Source: a bacterium
Lineage (GTDB): Bacteria; Vulcanimicrobiota; Xenobia; Xenobiales; JADMJV01
NCBI GenBank assembly: GCA_030149525.1
Contig: JASBRJ010000268.1
Coordinates: 1 to 32,720 of the forward strand
Length of the DNA stretch: 32,720 nt
Reading direction: 5' to 3'
Made by a program: the position numbers and the translations under genes. Positions within the stretch are counted from its first letter, which is position 1. Every line of letters begins with the position of its first letter. Below are positions 8,184 through 16,985 of the stretch, piece after piece. Below the pieces are notes generated by a model that did no database searches, was not told the DNA's origin, and was given only the letters and a program-made list of their open reading frames with translations.

Positions 8184-10517
8184 ATGAAAGGCTTTCTAAC
8201 GAGAAATAAAGGTCGATCGGGGGTCACAATGATCCTTGCTCTTTTCGTCACCCTCCTGTTGTCGGCTTTAAGCTTGGCCTTCGTCACTTTGATGATAGAG
8301 GATAGTAGTGGTAGCAAGAATTCGGCCTTACAGATCATGTCGGCCGAAGGGGCTGAATGGGGAGTAGAAACCGCCCTTTCCTATATGGGAAGAGGGGGAA
8401 ACTGGCAGCCCGCCTTCGACGCAGACCGACTCGTCTTTTTTGATCTACTTAACGCCCAACAGCCTAACGGCCTGGACCACTTGGCCTCAGCTGTTGGTTC
8501 GGGGGGGATGATCCAAGTTTCTGTCACTGCCGGGAGCGGCGACGACAGCGCCCTGCGTACTTTGCAAGTGCTCGATCCAACGCTTCCCAACCGATCGGCG
8601 CTGAGACTCAATGATGATATTCTGGCTCGAGTCACGGTTGAAGTTCGGCCGGTCGACGTTCCGCTTGCGGCTTATGGACCGGGCCAAACTCCGCAGTATC
8701 TTTTGAACAGCCGATGTGAACTTTATCGCCAGAGTCCCGATCTCGACAGCAATGGGGACCCGATTCCGGTGGCCGTTTCTCAATTGGAGGTACAGGTTCG
8801 ACCCGAGGTGGAGACCACAGCGTTATTCCAGGTACAGAATTTACGCAGTTGGGATGTTCAAGGAGGCGGAATCGGGAATCCCAACCTCGCCGACCGAATT
8901 CTTATCCCGCGAGAGTACAAGAGTGCCGGCTCCGTCAAGGTGACAGGAACCGACCCACGAAACCCCGGCGCGCCGTGGTCGGCTCAGGCGGGCAACGTGC
9001 GGTTCGAGGACCCTAACTCCGATAAGATGGTTTTTCAGGGACAACTCTCGGTCAATCAACTCAACAATCTGGACCAATCGGGTAATGCGGTGAGCGGTGG
9101 CAACTCTGATCAATTCCCCGGAGGGGTGGTCTTCGGTTCCGACTTTCTGCCGCTCCCCAGTTCTAAGAGATATCTTAACCGAGACGCCAACGGAGACGGC
9201 CAGCTGGGCACGGGCAGCGCCCCAAGACCCAACGAGTTGGGTGGTTCCAATCAGGAATGGGGTCTCCTGGCGGCGGCGGCCGTCGAAAAGAACGGACCAA
9301 GCACTCCTTACGGCGACCCCGTGAGCGGCTATTACCGGGTCGGAAAAGAATTGGTGGTGGAGGCCCATCAGCGTCACCCCAAGACGGCCGACCCTTCAAG
9401 TTCAGTGCCTCTGGGGCAACAAGATTATCGACCCTCGATACCCGAGGTGGAAGTGACCCTCAAAGCCGGCGGATTCATTGAGGTCAACGTTTGGGAGACC
9501 AACTCCGGTGACGGTGGTGCAAGCTCCAGAGACGGCTCTCTGAACACCGTAGCCTCTGCCCAGATGGGATCGCTTGCCGGACCCCTCGGTCAGACTTTCC
9601 ATGTCGACCAACTCAAGAACGGGGTGCTTTATGTGGAGGGCGGTCAGGTTATCGTTCGCTCGGAACTGAGCGGAGGAGAAGCGGCAGAGTTTGAAGGGCG
9701 ACTGCAGATAGTGGCAGCCGAAGACTCCGTCCGAAGGGGACAGGTTAAGACCGGAACGGGGATGCAAACCTATCCTAATGCAGCCCGCTCTCTCTATCAT
9801 CCTGCGGCATCCGATTACCTGGCCTGGCAAGAATCTCGGATGGCGCTTGCTCCTTCCGACCCGAACTACCTCGACCCGGCCCAGTTTCAGGCGCCTCCCT
9901 ACACTGCCGCTCAGCTGAAGCAAGCAGCTTCCAACGGTGGAATCTCCACCGATCTTAACGATCTTAACGGTGTCCCCGACGCCTCTCCTTACTGGACTCC
10001 TCCCAGTGCCGGAGTGGAACGGGAGGGCAATTTAGTCATTGCCGGTGACATTGCCAAGAAGGAGGGCACAAGTTCGATCATCGGCCTGACGGCAGAGAAT
10101 TTTCTTCTCATCAATGACCGTACGGTGGGCCAGAAGAGTCAAACCAAAGAACTGAAGGTGGAAGCTGTTTTAACCTCGTTCGAGCATAGTCTTCAGTTTG
10201 ATTGGGACAACACTTCAAACAATCGCGTCAACGGCGGTGCCGCCTACCAGCAACTCGCCACTCCCGGTTTTTTTGGAAAGGTGAAGCTCAAGGGCTCCAT
10301 GTTGGCTCCCTACAGCGATGTGGAAGGGGATGCACAGGGTCGGGGATATCCCAAACAGGAGTTTGTCCACGACTCAGAACTGGCTCGCCATTCGCCTCCT
10401 TTTCAACCTCGTACCTTGCTCAGTGAGTATCCCAACGATCAGATCTCCATTGCCTGGTCTATCGTGAGCTACAAGGACAGAACCAGTAAAGGTGTGGGGG
10501 TTTCAAGCGGAGGGTAA
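8184..10517 (+). CDS. Large PilX-like pilus-associated protein
   Basis: A 777-aa protein that follows the two pilin genes. The N-terminus has a basic stretch followed by a hydrophobic helix (about residues 14-36), as in PilX N-terminal proteins; it lacks the +5 Glu of ordinary pilins. The rest is a long predicted extracytoplasmic region, far bigger than usual PilX (about 150-200 aa). It contains calcium-site-like loops: D-A-N-G-D-G-Q-L-G at residues 334-342, D-S-N-G-D at 188-192, and a D-L-N-D-L-N-G repeat near residues 589-595. I chose ATG 8184 because a GAGGAG element lies just upstream; an earlier in-frame start at 8097 would lie deep inside the preceding gene. It may be an adhesive or tip component of the pilus, by analogy with PilY1-type partners, but no PilY1 domain is evident. 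Confidence 0.75.
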   Translation: MKGFLTRNKGRSGVTMILALFVTLLLSALSLAFVTLMIEDSSGSKNSALQIMSAEGAEWGVETALSYMGRGGNWQPAFDADRLVFFDLLNAQQPNGLDHLASAVGSGGMIQVSVTAGSGDDSALRTLQVLDPTLPNRSALRLNDDILARVTVEVRPVDVPLAAYGPGQTPQYLLNSRCELYRQSPDLDSNGDPIPVAVSQLEVQVRPEVETTALFQVQNLRSWDVQGGGIGNPNLADRILIPREYKSAGSVKVTGTDPRNPGAPWSAQAGNVRFEDPNSDKMVFQGQLSVNQLNNLDQSGNAVSGGNSDQFPGGVVFGSDFLPLPSSKRYLNRDANGDGQLGTGSAPRPNELGGSNQEWGLLAAAAVEKNGPSTPYGDPVSGYYRVGKELVVEAHQRHPKTADPSSSVPLGQQDYRPSIPEVEVTLKAGGFIEVNVWETNSGDGGASSRDGSLNTVASAQMGSLAGPLGQTFHVDQLKNGVLYVEGGQVIVRSELSGGEAAEFEGRLQIVAAEDSVRRGQVKTGTGMQTYPNAARSLYHPAASDYLAWQESRMALAPSDPNYLDPAQFQAPPYTAAQLKQAASNGGISTDLNDLNGVPDASPYWTPPSAGVEREGNLVIAGDIAKKEGTSSIIGLTAENFLLINDRTVGQKSQTKELKVEAVLTSFEHSLQFDWDNTSNNRVNGGAAYQQLATPGFFGKVKLKGSMLAPYSDVEGDAQGRGYPKQEFVHDSELARHSPPFQPRTLLSEYPNDQISIAWSIVSYKDRTSKGVGVSSGG

Positions 10518-10528
10518 AGTCTTATCCT

Positions 10529-11896
10529 ATGGCTCAGTTTCGCCGCGAATCTCAAATACCCACATCAGCCCTCAATCTTTATCGTTATCATTGCAACCCC
10601 GGTGCTTTTGGTCGACTCAACCCTCCTTGGGAGCCGTGTGAAGTTCAGGAGCAAGACGCGGGAATCAAGGAGGGAGACGTTCGCCACCTTAAGGTCGGAC
10701 CGCGGCCGTTTCAGATCCCCTGGGTGGCGGCGCATCGAGAGTTCGTGGAGGGGCGCCAGTTTGTCGATATTCAAGAAAAAGGTCCGTTTAAGAATTGGCG
10801 ACACCTTCATCTGTTCACAGACGACAAAGACGGAAAAGCGCTCCTGACCGATCTGATCGACTATCAATTTCCATTGAATTTGCCTCTGAGCCCCTTTATT
10901 TTGGGAAAGCTTGAGACCATGTTCGGCTACCGGCACCGTCAGACCCGGAGAGACTTTCGTCTGATATCGTCTTATCCCGGACCGCTCTCCCCAACCCCCG
11001 GGCCGTCTTTGCAGATCGGCGTGACCGGATCAAGCGGATTTCTCGGCCAGACTCTGACATCGTTTTTGCAAGTCGCCGGTCATACGGTCGTTCCGCTGAA
11101 ACGGGGCTACGCAGGCCCGGAGGAGGATGATGTTTACTGGTGGCCGGAGCCCGATTCGGAGGGGTTGGAGGGTCTTGATGCGGTGGTTCATCTGGCTGGA
11201 GAAACGGTGGGCCAACTCTGGACCAAAGCGAGCCGGGAACGGATCTACTTCAGTCGAGCCGAGGGCACCAGACGGCTGGCTCGGGCCCTGGCCGGATTGA
11301 AGCGACCCCCGAAGACGTTCATTTCCGCCTCCGCAACAGGCTACTATGAGCAGGTTTCCGACGGGCCGGTCACCGAGTCGGCCCAGCCGGGGGAACATTT
11401 CCTGAGCGAAGTCTGTCAGGCCTGGGAAGAGGCGACCCGGCCGGCCGCAGATGCCGGCATTCGAGTCTGCAATGTTCGGATCGGTCTTGTTTTGAGTCTG
11501 GCCGGTGGAGTTCTCCCGCTTCAGATGCCGGCCTTTCGTCTCGGACTCGGAGCGGTCTTGGGCGATGGTCGTCAAATGCAGCCCTTCGTGGATCGTGATG
11601 ATGTGGTGGGAGCTATTTACCATCTCCTATTGTCGCCCGAGCTTGAGGGCCCGTTCAACGCGACGGCTCCGAATCCGGTGAGTCAGGCAGAGTTTGCCGA
11701 AACTCTGGCTCAAGCGTGCTCTCGGCCACTTTTTCTCAAACTTCCTGAAGCTCCGTTTCGATGGTTGCTAAGAGATCAAGCCGATCTTTTGTTCAAAGGG
11801 GTAGAGGCCATCCCCGACCGCCTCACCGAAACAGGTTATCAATTTCTCGCCCCGACCTTAGAAGAGAGTCTAGGTCATCAGTTAGGTCTGTCCTGA
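10529..11896 (+). CDS. SRPBCC domain fused to TIGR01777-type sugar epimerase-like SDR
   Basis: A 455-aa two-domain protein. Residues 1-147 are an SRPBCC/START-like domain (the opening F-R-R-E-S-Q-I and the L-N-P-P-W-E-P stretch are typical for this fusion). Residues 161-455 form an extended short-chain dehydrogenase-like Rossmann domain with the nucleotide-binding loop G-S-S-G-F-L-G (167-173... with G167, G170, G173) and the S-A-T-G-Y-Y segment common to TIGR01777 proteins such as YfcH. The substrate of this family is not established. It begins 11 bases after the PilX-like gene, whose terminal GGAGGG may serve as a distant ribosome binding site. The transcript ends at the strong hairpin at 11904-11926. 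Confidence 0.88.
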   Translation: MAQFRRESQIPTSALNLYRYHCNPGAFGRLNPPWEPCEVQEQDAGIKEGDVRHLKVGPRPFQIPWVAAHREFVEGRQFVDIQEKGPFKNWRHLHLFTDDKDGKALLTDLIDYQFPLNLPLSPFILGKLETMFGYRHRQTRRDFRLISSYPGPLSPTPGPSLQIGVTGSSGFLGQTLTSFLQVAGHTVVPLKRGYAGPEEDDVYWWPEPDSEGLEGLDAVVHLAGETVGQLWTKASRERIYFSRAEGTRRLARALAGLKRPPKTFISASATGYYEQVSDGPVTESAQPGEHFLSEVCQAWEEATRPAADAGIRVCNVRIGLVLSLAGGVLPLQMPAFRLGLGAVLGDGRQMQPFVDRDDVVGAIYHLLLSPELEGPFNATAPNPVSQAEFAETLAQACSRPLFLKLPEAPFRWLLRDQADLLFKGVEAIPDRLTETGYQFLAPTLEESLGHQLGLS

Positions 11897-11903
11897 CAGC
11901 AAA

Positions 11904-11926
11904 AAGAGCCTCGGGTTGAGGCTCTT
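11904..11926. terminator. Bidirectional terminator
   Basis: AAGAGCCTC (11904-11912) and GAGGCTCTT (11918-11926) form a perfect 9-bp stem with a five-base loop, flanked by an A-run on the left and a T-rich tail on the right. It lies between two converging genes and can serve both. Confidence 0.85.
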
Positions 11927-11954
11927 CTTGGATTCCGGCTTGGGTCGGTAAGTT

Positions 11955-12593
11955 CTACCAGCCGCCTTTGAGGTTGGAGAGTTCTCGTCGATAGTCTTCC
12001 AGCTTCTCTTTTTTGAGTCGGGAGTCTTCCCGGCAACGATCCACATTGTTGATCGCCTGGTCTAGACTGGTCTCCAGTTGAGAGACTTTCCTCTCCTGCT
12101 CGTGCATTCTTTCCGTCGCCTCGTAGTAGGAACTCGTGGTATCGCTCAGTTGGCTATCAAGCTCCCAACGAAGGTTTTCTCTTCGGGAAATCTCTTGCTT
12201 GATATCGCGTTTCGTCCACTCATCGTTGGTCCACTCAAGACGATCCTTAAGTTCACGAAGGTGCTGTTTGTTACCGGCTATTTTGCCCTCGAGTCCGGCT
12301 TTCTTGCGGCCCAACTCCAGATGGCGTTGGCGCGAGTTGTAGGCCGACTCTTTGGCATAACTCAAGTTGTCACGCAGAGTGTCGACTCGATTTTTTGCCT
12401 GGTCTAGCTTGTAGTCAGAATTTCTGACTTGCTCGTTAAGTTCGTATATTTTTTGTTCAAGATGCCGGATCCGCTGAATTTTCTCAACGTCATTCTTTGG
12501 ATTCTCGGTTCCCGAATGATCGGGAAACCGATTTTGCCAGTCTCCGAATCCGTAGGAAGTCACCGATCCGGCATCCCATGTTGAAAATCCCAT
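11955..12593 (-). CDS. Coiled-coil protein of unknown function
   Basis: A 212-aa soluble protein with no signal peptide or membrane segment. The first 35 residues are aromatic/Gly/Ser-rich (W6, W19, F23). From residue 38 to the end it is nearly continuous charged helix with heptad-like Leu/Ile spacing and many Glu, Lys, Arg and Gln: a long coiled coil. It ends G-G-W. I recognise no family; it could be a scaffold or filament-forming protein. It lies 50 bases downstream of the zinc-ribbon membrane protein gene on the same strand, so the two may be co-transcribed. The ribosome binding site is weak (AGGGT about 12 bases before the ATG). Confidence 0.75.
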   Translation of the reverse strand: MGFSTWDAGSVTSYGFGDWQNRFPDHSGTENPKNDVEKIQRIRHLEQKIYELNEQVRNSDYKLDQAKNRVDTLRDNLSYAKESAYNSRQRHLELGRKKAGLEGKIAGNKQHLRELKDRLEWTNDEWTKRDIKQEISRRENLRWELDSQLSDTTSSYYEATERMHEQERKVSQLETSLDQAINNVDRCREDSRLKKEKLEDYRRELSNLKGGW

Positions 12594-12643
12594 GGTGGAA
12601 ACTTACCCTGCGAACGCCGTGCAGATCATTGATAGAATGTTAA

Positions 12644-12934
12644 TTAGTCGGAAGTCACCGAAGAGCATGCCAAAAAAACCGGGATCAAGACCACCAGGAG
12701 GCTCACTTTATAGCAGACATAGAGCACGCCCAAGATGGAAGCGCAGAAGAGAGTGGCTTCCAAAGCTCCCCTGACAAAGGTTGAGCTACCCCTGAGCAAG
12801 TAGCTGAGGGTTGCCTGAGAGAACAGCGCCTGCGGGGTCCCGCAATGGAGGCAAAGGTCGCTGTGTGAGGCAACCGGAGAGCGGCAAATGCGACACTTTG
12901 TCGGAGCCGACCAGCTTTCCACGGAATGATCCAT
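12644..12934 (-). CDS. Small zinc-ribbon membrane protein
   Basis: A 96-aa protein with a four-cysteine zinc ribbon at the N-terminus (Cys14-x2-Cys17 and Cys28-x2-Cys31) followed by two closely spaced hydrophobic segments (about residues 57-71 and 73-90). This is the zinc-ribbon-plus-transmembrane layout seen in many small bacterial membrane proteins of unknown role. I chose ATG 12934; an open frame runs upstream for 58 more codons but carries no such features and would cross the divergent gene. No convincing ribosome binding site precedes 12934, which lowers confidence in the exact start. Confidence 0.62.
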   Translation of the reverse strand: MDHSVESWSAPTKCRICRSPVASHSDLCLHCGTPQALFSQATLSYLLRGSSTFVRGALEATLFCASILGVLYVCYKVSLLVVLIPVFLACSSVTSD

Positions 12935-13034
12935 AGAGCATGTGTTCGAGTGGGGAGGGGGCCTGATCCTCTTCCAGGAGTGGAAGGTTCCTCTACAAAG
13001 AGGGCTGATCGGCGAGGGCAAGAAAAGTTTCACT

Positions 13035-13280
13035 ATGCCAGCGAACCTCATTATGTACGATGTCCTGAGGGCAGGACCGGAGATTTCCGAGATCAAGTCA
13101 CGACTCAACGATCATGGCCGACGAGGCTTCCAGGTCGTTCACACCTCTAAGGATGAGAAGGGTATTTACACTTTCATCTTTAGTAAGGACACCGGTCGTG
13201 CTGCCGAAGAGGACGACAATCAAGTCGGCGGAGACTGGATCGACGATGGGTTCGTCAACGAAGAGACGTCTTGGACCTGA
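13035..13280 (+). CDS. DUF4177-like small protein
   Basis: An 81-aa protein. The first half (Y-D-V-L, then L-N-D-H-G-R-R-G-F-Q-V-V, then Y-T-F-I-F-S-K) has the order of the DUF4177 fold: strand, helix with L-N..G..G-[WF]-[EQ]-[LV]-V, hairpin strand ending in an aromatic/basic pattern. The C-terminal 30 residues are acidic (E-E-D-D, D-W-I-D-D). The longer frame from 12942 lacks homology in its first 31 residues, so I start at 13035; the GAGGG upstream is 16 bases away and weak. The gene is divergent from the zinc-ribbon gene and is followed by the exported GH31 enzyme. Function unknown. Confidence 0.6.
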   Translation: MPANLIMYDVLRAGPEISEIKSRLNDHGRRGFQVVHTSKDEKGIYTFIFSKDTGRAAEEDDNQVGGDWIDDGFVNEETSWT

Positions 13281-13302
13281 ACTTTAAAGGGTAAGAGGTC
13301 CA
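13272..13302 (+). other. 7-bp inverted repeat between the DUF4177-like and GH31 genes
   Basis: TGGACCT (13272-13278) pairs with AGGTCCA (13296-13302) around a 17-base loop that itself holds CTTTAAAG. It overlaps the stop codon of the upstream gene. There is no T-run after it, so it is not a standard terminator; it may affect GH31 translation or be chance. Confidence 0.3.
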
Positions 13303-13321
13303 CGGGGATGTAGCAGCCGAG

Positions 13322-15889
13322 ATGCTCAACCCTAAAGTCTGCTATCGCTATCTCGCACTGACGGCCCTCTTGGGCTGCTTGCTTCAACCTGCAAAGGCCT
13401 GGACTCCCACTCATAAAGTGGAGACAAAGCGAGGTCGTTTGTATTTGCGAGCCCTCGACTCGCGCTCCATCCTTTTCAGTTTCAGTCCCACCAAATATGC
13501 CCCCGTGGCGGCTCTCGACGACTCACCTTTGTGGGATCCGGATTTCATCTCAAAGCAGGTCTCTTCTGCGGCCACGGAAGAGTTGAAGCTTGGCCAGGCC
13601 ATGGAGTTAAGCCCGGATTGCAAGGTTTTCCCATTTTTCGATCCCGTCTCCGAGCGACTCACCCTCGAGGTACGCTACAAAGACTCGCAGGATCCGGTCA
13701 CCCGGACCATCAGTCTTGAGGTTAGAACCGGAGAAGGGCCCTATAGCCGTGAGGCGACCCTGAGAGTGCCTCGGGTCGATCATCTGTACGGTCTGGGCTC
13801 TCAGTTTCCCGAACGTGACCTGGGCCGGACCGAAATCGATCTTAAGGGAAAGCTTCGCCACTCGGGAGTGACACCCACCAGTTTTCAGGACGATCCTATC
13901 GGTGTTTACGGAAACTCGCTCACCAAGCTTGCCGGCGGCAATGTGGCCAACGCCCTCTTTCCCGTCCTTTACATGGTCGACGAGGAGGGGTCGGACGCAC
14001 TTCTTTTTCTCGACAATGCCGCCGACAGCCAGTGGGATTTTCGAAGCACCCCCTGGAAAATTCGACTCCGACATGGTGAGGTAAGAGGAGCTCTGGCCTG
14101 GGGTGAACCTGTTGAACACTTGCGCAGTCGCTATCTGACCTGGACCGGCCGACCTCCTGTACCGCCTCGAAAAGCCTTCGGTCTTTGGGTTTCCGAATAC
14201 GGATTTGAAAATTGGGCAGAGCTTGAGGATAAAGCGAAGTCTCTCAAGGAGAACGGCTTTCCTGTAGACGGCTTTGTGTTGGATTTACAGTGGTTTGGCG
14301 GGATTCTGGAGAAATCTGCGGACTCTCAAATGGGGCGCCTCGTCTTCGATGAAGTCCACTTCCCTGAGCCGGCCAAAAAGATTGCAGAATTGGCTTCTCG
14401 AGGGCTCGGGATTGTGGTCATCGAGGAAAGTTACATCGCTCAAAATCTCACCGAGTACGCCGAACTCGCCAAGCGAAAGTTCCTGGTGCGCTCCCCCTCG
14501 GCTCCACAAGAGCCTCACATCATCGACCGCAACCCCTGGTGGGGCATAGGCTCTATGATCGACTACACCAACCCTGAAGCCGCCGACTACTGGCATAAAA
14601 CAAAACGCCAGCCGTTAATAGAGAAGGGTGTGATGGGGCACTGGACCGATCTGGGCGAACCGGAGATCTTTCGTCATGTGGTCACCGATTCACGGGGCAA
14701 GACGGAATTCGAGACTCCTCTCTACCATCTCGATCGAGGGCAGTTGGAAATCAATAATCTTTTTGGCTTGAAGTGGGCTGAGAGTATCTTCAGAGGGTAT
14801 GGCGAGGATAGCCACACAAAAGGTCCTCGCCCCTTCATCCTGGCCCGTACCGGAACATCCGGCATTCAGCGGTTTGGAGCCAGCTTGTGGTCCGGCGATA
14901 TTGGGGCCAACTGGCAGAGTCTCCGAAGTCACTACGTAGCTCAGTCGAATATGTCGTTCTCAGGTGTGGACTACTACGGCTCCGACGTGGGAGGGTTTTA
15001 CCGGGATGCCTTCGAGGGAGCCGACTACGACGAACTCTACAGCAGATGGTTTGCGGCTGCGTGTCTAACCGATATCCCTCTTCGCCCTCATACCATGAAT
15101 CTAGGCAACAAATATGAGACAGCCCCCGACCGAACGGGCGACAAAGCTTCGAATCTACGAAATCTCAAACAACGCTATCGATTGATCCCTTACCTCTATG
15201 GTGCCGCCTACCAGGCCTGGATGAAAGGGGTCCCGGTGGTGAAGCCTCTGGCTATGGAGCCGGGCGTGACGGAGTCGACGGCACTGACGGCTGTGGCAAA
15301 GTTGGTGGGCCAGGACCTCCTCACCTACCTGGTCTTAGAGCCGGGCTCGGATAGCATGAACTGCTATCTTCCCCAGGGCACCTGGTACGACTTTCACACC
15401 TTCAAAAAACTTAAAGAGGGCAAAGCAACCTCGATCAAAGCAGCTACCCGAGAGGGGGATGTTCTGATCAATCCGGTGTTCGCTCGTGGGGGAGCAATAA
15501 TACCTTTGGGAAGCACCAAAACTTCCCAAGCGGATTATTCCGTCCTCCACCTCCTGGCCTTCCCCGGTGAGCGACCCGGCGAAACGACGGTCGTCTACGA
15601 CGATGGGAGCAGTGAGGCCTATAGAGGAGGAGCCTACGCCACCACCGAGGTGAGACAATCCGCCTGGAAAGGTCGATTTGGTTCCGTGCTCATCAAAGGA
15701 ACACGGGGAGACTTCATGGCTCAGATGCCGGCTCAAAGGGATGTTGTACTGCAGGTTGCCTACGAAGGGAGCCTTCCCACAGTGAAGGTCAACGGCGACG
15801 AATGGCCCACGAGGCGGAACGGTCATCTGGTCACCGTGGAGATTCCCGGAGTTCCTTTGAGTCGAGAACTGCTGGTGGAGTTCCGCTAA
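13322..15889 (+). CDS. Exported GH31 alpha-glucosidase / transglucosylase
   Basis: An 855-aa glycoside hydrolase of family 31, with a Sec signal peptide (hydrophobic residues 10-22, cleavage after A-K-A about residue 26), so it acts outside the cytoplasm. The catalytic (beta/alpha)8 barrel carries the nucleophile Asp443 in W-T-D-L-G-E-P-E and the acid/base Asp526 in W-S-G-D-I-G. Most alpha-glucosidases of this family read D-M-N-E-P at the nucleophile; the D-L-G-E-P-E form I associate with the transglucosylase/other-specificity branches, so substrate is open (alpha-glucans are likely). N-terminal beta-sandwich about residues 27-290, barrel 290-650, C-terminal beta domains to the end. No sugar transporter or other carbohydrate gene is adjacent. 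The start has only a weak upstream purine stretch. Confidence 0.9.
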   Translation: MLNPKVCYRYLALTALLGCLLQPAKAWTPTHKVETKRGRLYLRALDSRSILFSFSPTKYAPVAALDDSPLWDPDFISKQVSSAATEELKLGQAMELSPDCKVFPFFDPVSERLTLEVRYKDSQDPVTRTISLEVRTGEGPYSREATLRVPRVDHLYGLGSQFPERDLGRTEIDLKGKLRHSGVTPTSFQDDPIGVYGNSLTKLAGGNVANALFPVLYMVDEEGSDALLFLDNAADSQWDFRSTPWKIRLRHGEVRGALAWGEPVEHLRSRYLTWTGRPPVPPRKAFGLWVSEYGFENWAELEDKAKSLKENGFPVDGFVLDLQWFGGILEKSADSQMGRLVFDEVHFPEPAKKIAELASRGLGIVVIEESYIAQNLTEYAELAKRKFLVRSPSAPQEPHIIDRNPWWGIGSMIDYTNPEAADYWHKTKRQPLIEKGVMGHWTDLGEPEIFRHVVTDSRGKTEFETPLYHLDRGQLEINNLFGLKWAESIFRGYGEDSHTKGPRPFILARTGTSGIQRFGASLWSGDIGANWQSLRSHYVAQSNMSFSGVDYYGSDVGGFYRDAFEGADYDELYSRWFAAACLTDIPLRPHTMNLGNKYETAPDRTGDKASNLRNLKQRYRLIPYLYGAAYQAWMKGVPVVKPLAMEPGVTESTALTAVAKLVGQDLLTYLVLEPGSDSMNCYLPQGTWYDFHTFKKLKEGKATSIKAATREGDVLINPVFARGGAIIPLGSTKTSQADYSVLHLLAFPGERPGETTVVYDDGSSEAYRGGAYATTEVRQSAWKGRFGSVLIKGTRGDFMAQMPAQRDVVLQVAYEGSLPTVKVNGDEWPTRRNGHLVTVEIPGVPLSRELLVEFR

Positions 15890-15895
15890 ATGCGC

Positions 15896-15909
15896 GGCCG
15901 ATATCGGCC
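15896..15909. terminator. Small palindrome between converging genes
   Basis: A perfect 14-base palindrome, GGCCGATATCGGCC, fills the 22-base gap between the converging GH31 and beta-propeller genes. As RNA it gives only a 5-bp stem with a four-base loop and no real T-run, so it is a weak terminator candidate at best. Confidence 0.3.
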
Positions 15910-15911
15910 TT

Positions 15912-16883
15912 CTATTCCAGTTCGATAATGTGAAGGCTGTATCTTTCGGGGTCGTTTCGGCGTTTGCTCCAGTCCAGGCGCTCGAAGGCAAGAGCCTTGC
16001 CGTCGGGTGACCAACTTGGAGCGTGCTCGTCTCCGGGTAGTCCACTGAGCATCTTCATGTTTTTTCCGTCCGCATCCATGAGATAGAGGTCGGTCTCGTC
16101 CCCGCCTTCCATCGTGGACAGGAAGGCGATGCGGCGACCGTCGGGTGACCAGGTGGCGTCATAGGTGCGACCGGGGAGACTGGTCAGTTGTTTCTGTTGA
16201 CCAGTTTTAAGATCCATGGTCCAAAGATCCGACTGGGGCACCACGCGATTGTGGCGCTCGAACATGATAGTGTTGCCGTCAGGGGACCATTCCGGAGTCC
16301 TGTCCTTGTAAAGTCCTCCCTGGCCGTCGCTGATAACCCGGTCTTTTCGACCGGTGATATCGGTAATGCGGAGTTGGTAGCGCCCATCCTTGTAGGTGTC
16401 GTAGGCGATCTGATGCCCTTGAGGGTCCCAGGAAAGATCGGTTTGTTGAAGTCCGCCTCCACCCACCACCGTTGGGTTGCTTCCGTCGGCGTCGGCCACG
16501 GCGATGCGTTCAGGTGTTCCACTCTTATAAAGGGTGAAAGCGATGCGGTCGCCGGCTGGGGAATACTCGGGATTCTTGGCGTCGTTGAGAATCCGCTTGT
16601 AATTCTTGCCTTCTGAGTCGCAGGTGTAGATGCCCCAGGTAGCTCTTTCTCCCTCGGCTCGTGGAGTGTGAGCGGAGAAGGCAACCGAATCGCCCTGGGG
16701 GCTCCAGTCAGGAGTGTTCACCCAGGCGGGCTTTTCTCCGAAGCTTTCTGTTTTTGAGGGAGCGTTTCTAGTGGCAACGACCGTGTCCGAGCCCACTTCC
16801 GCAATGACCCGGCGACTGTCGGGGCTCCAGGTGGGACGGCTCTCGGTGTTGGGATAGGCTTGGGGTCGGTTTTGTAGTCTCAT
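15912..16883 (-). CDS. TolB-like PD40 beta-propeller, cytoplasmic
   Basis: A 323-aa protein built from seven copies of the PD40 motif W-S-P-D-G-x-x-[IL]-[AM]-[FY] (W-S-P-D-S, W-S-P-Q-G, Y-S-P-A-G, W-D-P-Q-G, then W-S-P-D-G three times), spaced about 40-50 residues apart, each followed by a strand and a Y/I/V-[DA]-x-D-G loop. This is the TolB C-terminal propeller type. It has no signal peptide and no TolB N-terminal domain, so it is not TolB itself and is predicted to stay in the cytoplasm. The ATG follows GGAG by six bases. It lies 102 bases downstream of the MazG-like gene on the same strand. Role unknown; such propellers often bind partner proteins. Confidence 0.83.
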   Translation of the reverse strand: MRLQNRPQAYPNTESRPTWSPDSRRVIAEVGSDTVVATRNAPSKTESFGEKPAWVNTPDWSPQGDSVAFSAHTPRAEGERATWGIYTCDSEGKNYKRILNDAKNPEYSPAGDRIAFTLYKSGTPERIAVADADGSNPTVVGGGGLQQTDLSWDPQGHQIAYDTYKDGRYQLRITDITGRKDRVISDGQGGLYKDRTPEWSPDGNTIMFERHNRVVPQSDLWTMDLKTGQQKQLTSLPGRTYDATWSPDGRRIAFLSTMEGGDETDLYLMDADGKNMKMLSGLPGDEHAPSWSPDGKALAFERLDWSKRRNDPERYSLHIIELE

Positions 16884-16985
16884 CTCTTGCTCCGGTCAAT
16901 GTTGTAGAGTGGATGAGTTCGACACCGAGAGTCTACGCCGACCGAAGGTGAGAGATTCAAATTATTTGTTAAAATTTGGCGAAAA

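Noticed and set aside
15335-16045. Minus-strand open frame of 236 codons spanning the GH31 and propeller genes
   Set aside because: It crosses the junction of two real converging genes and has no recognisable content.
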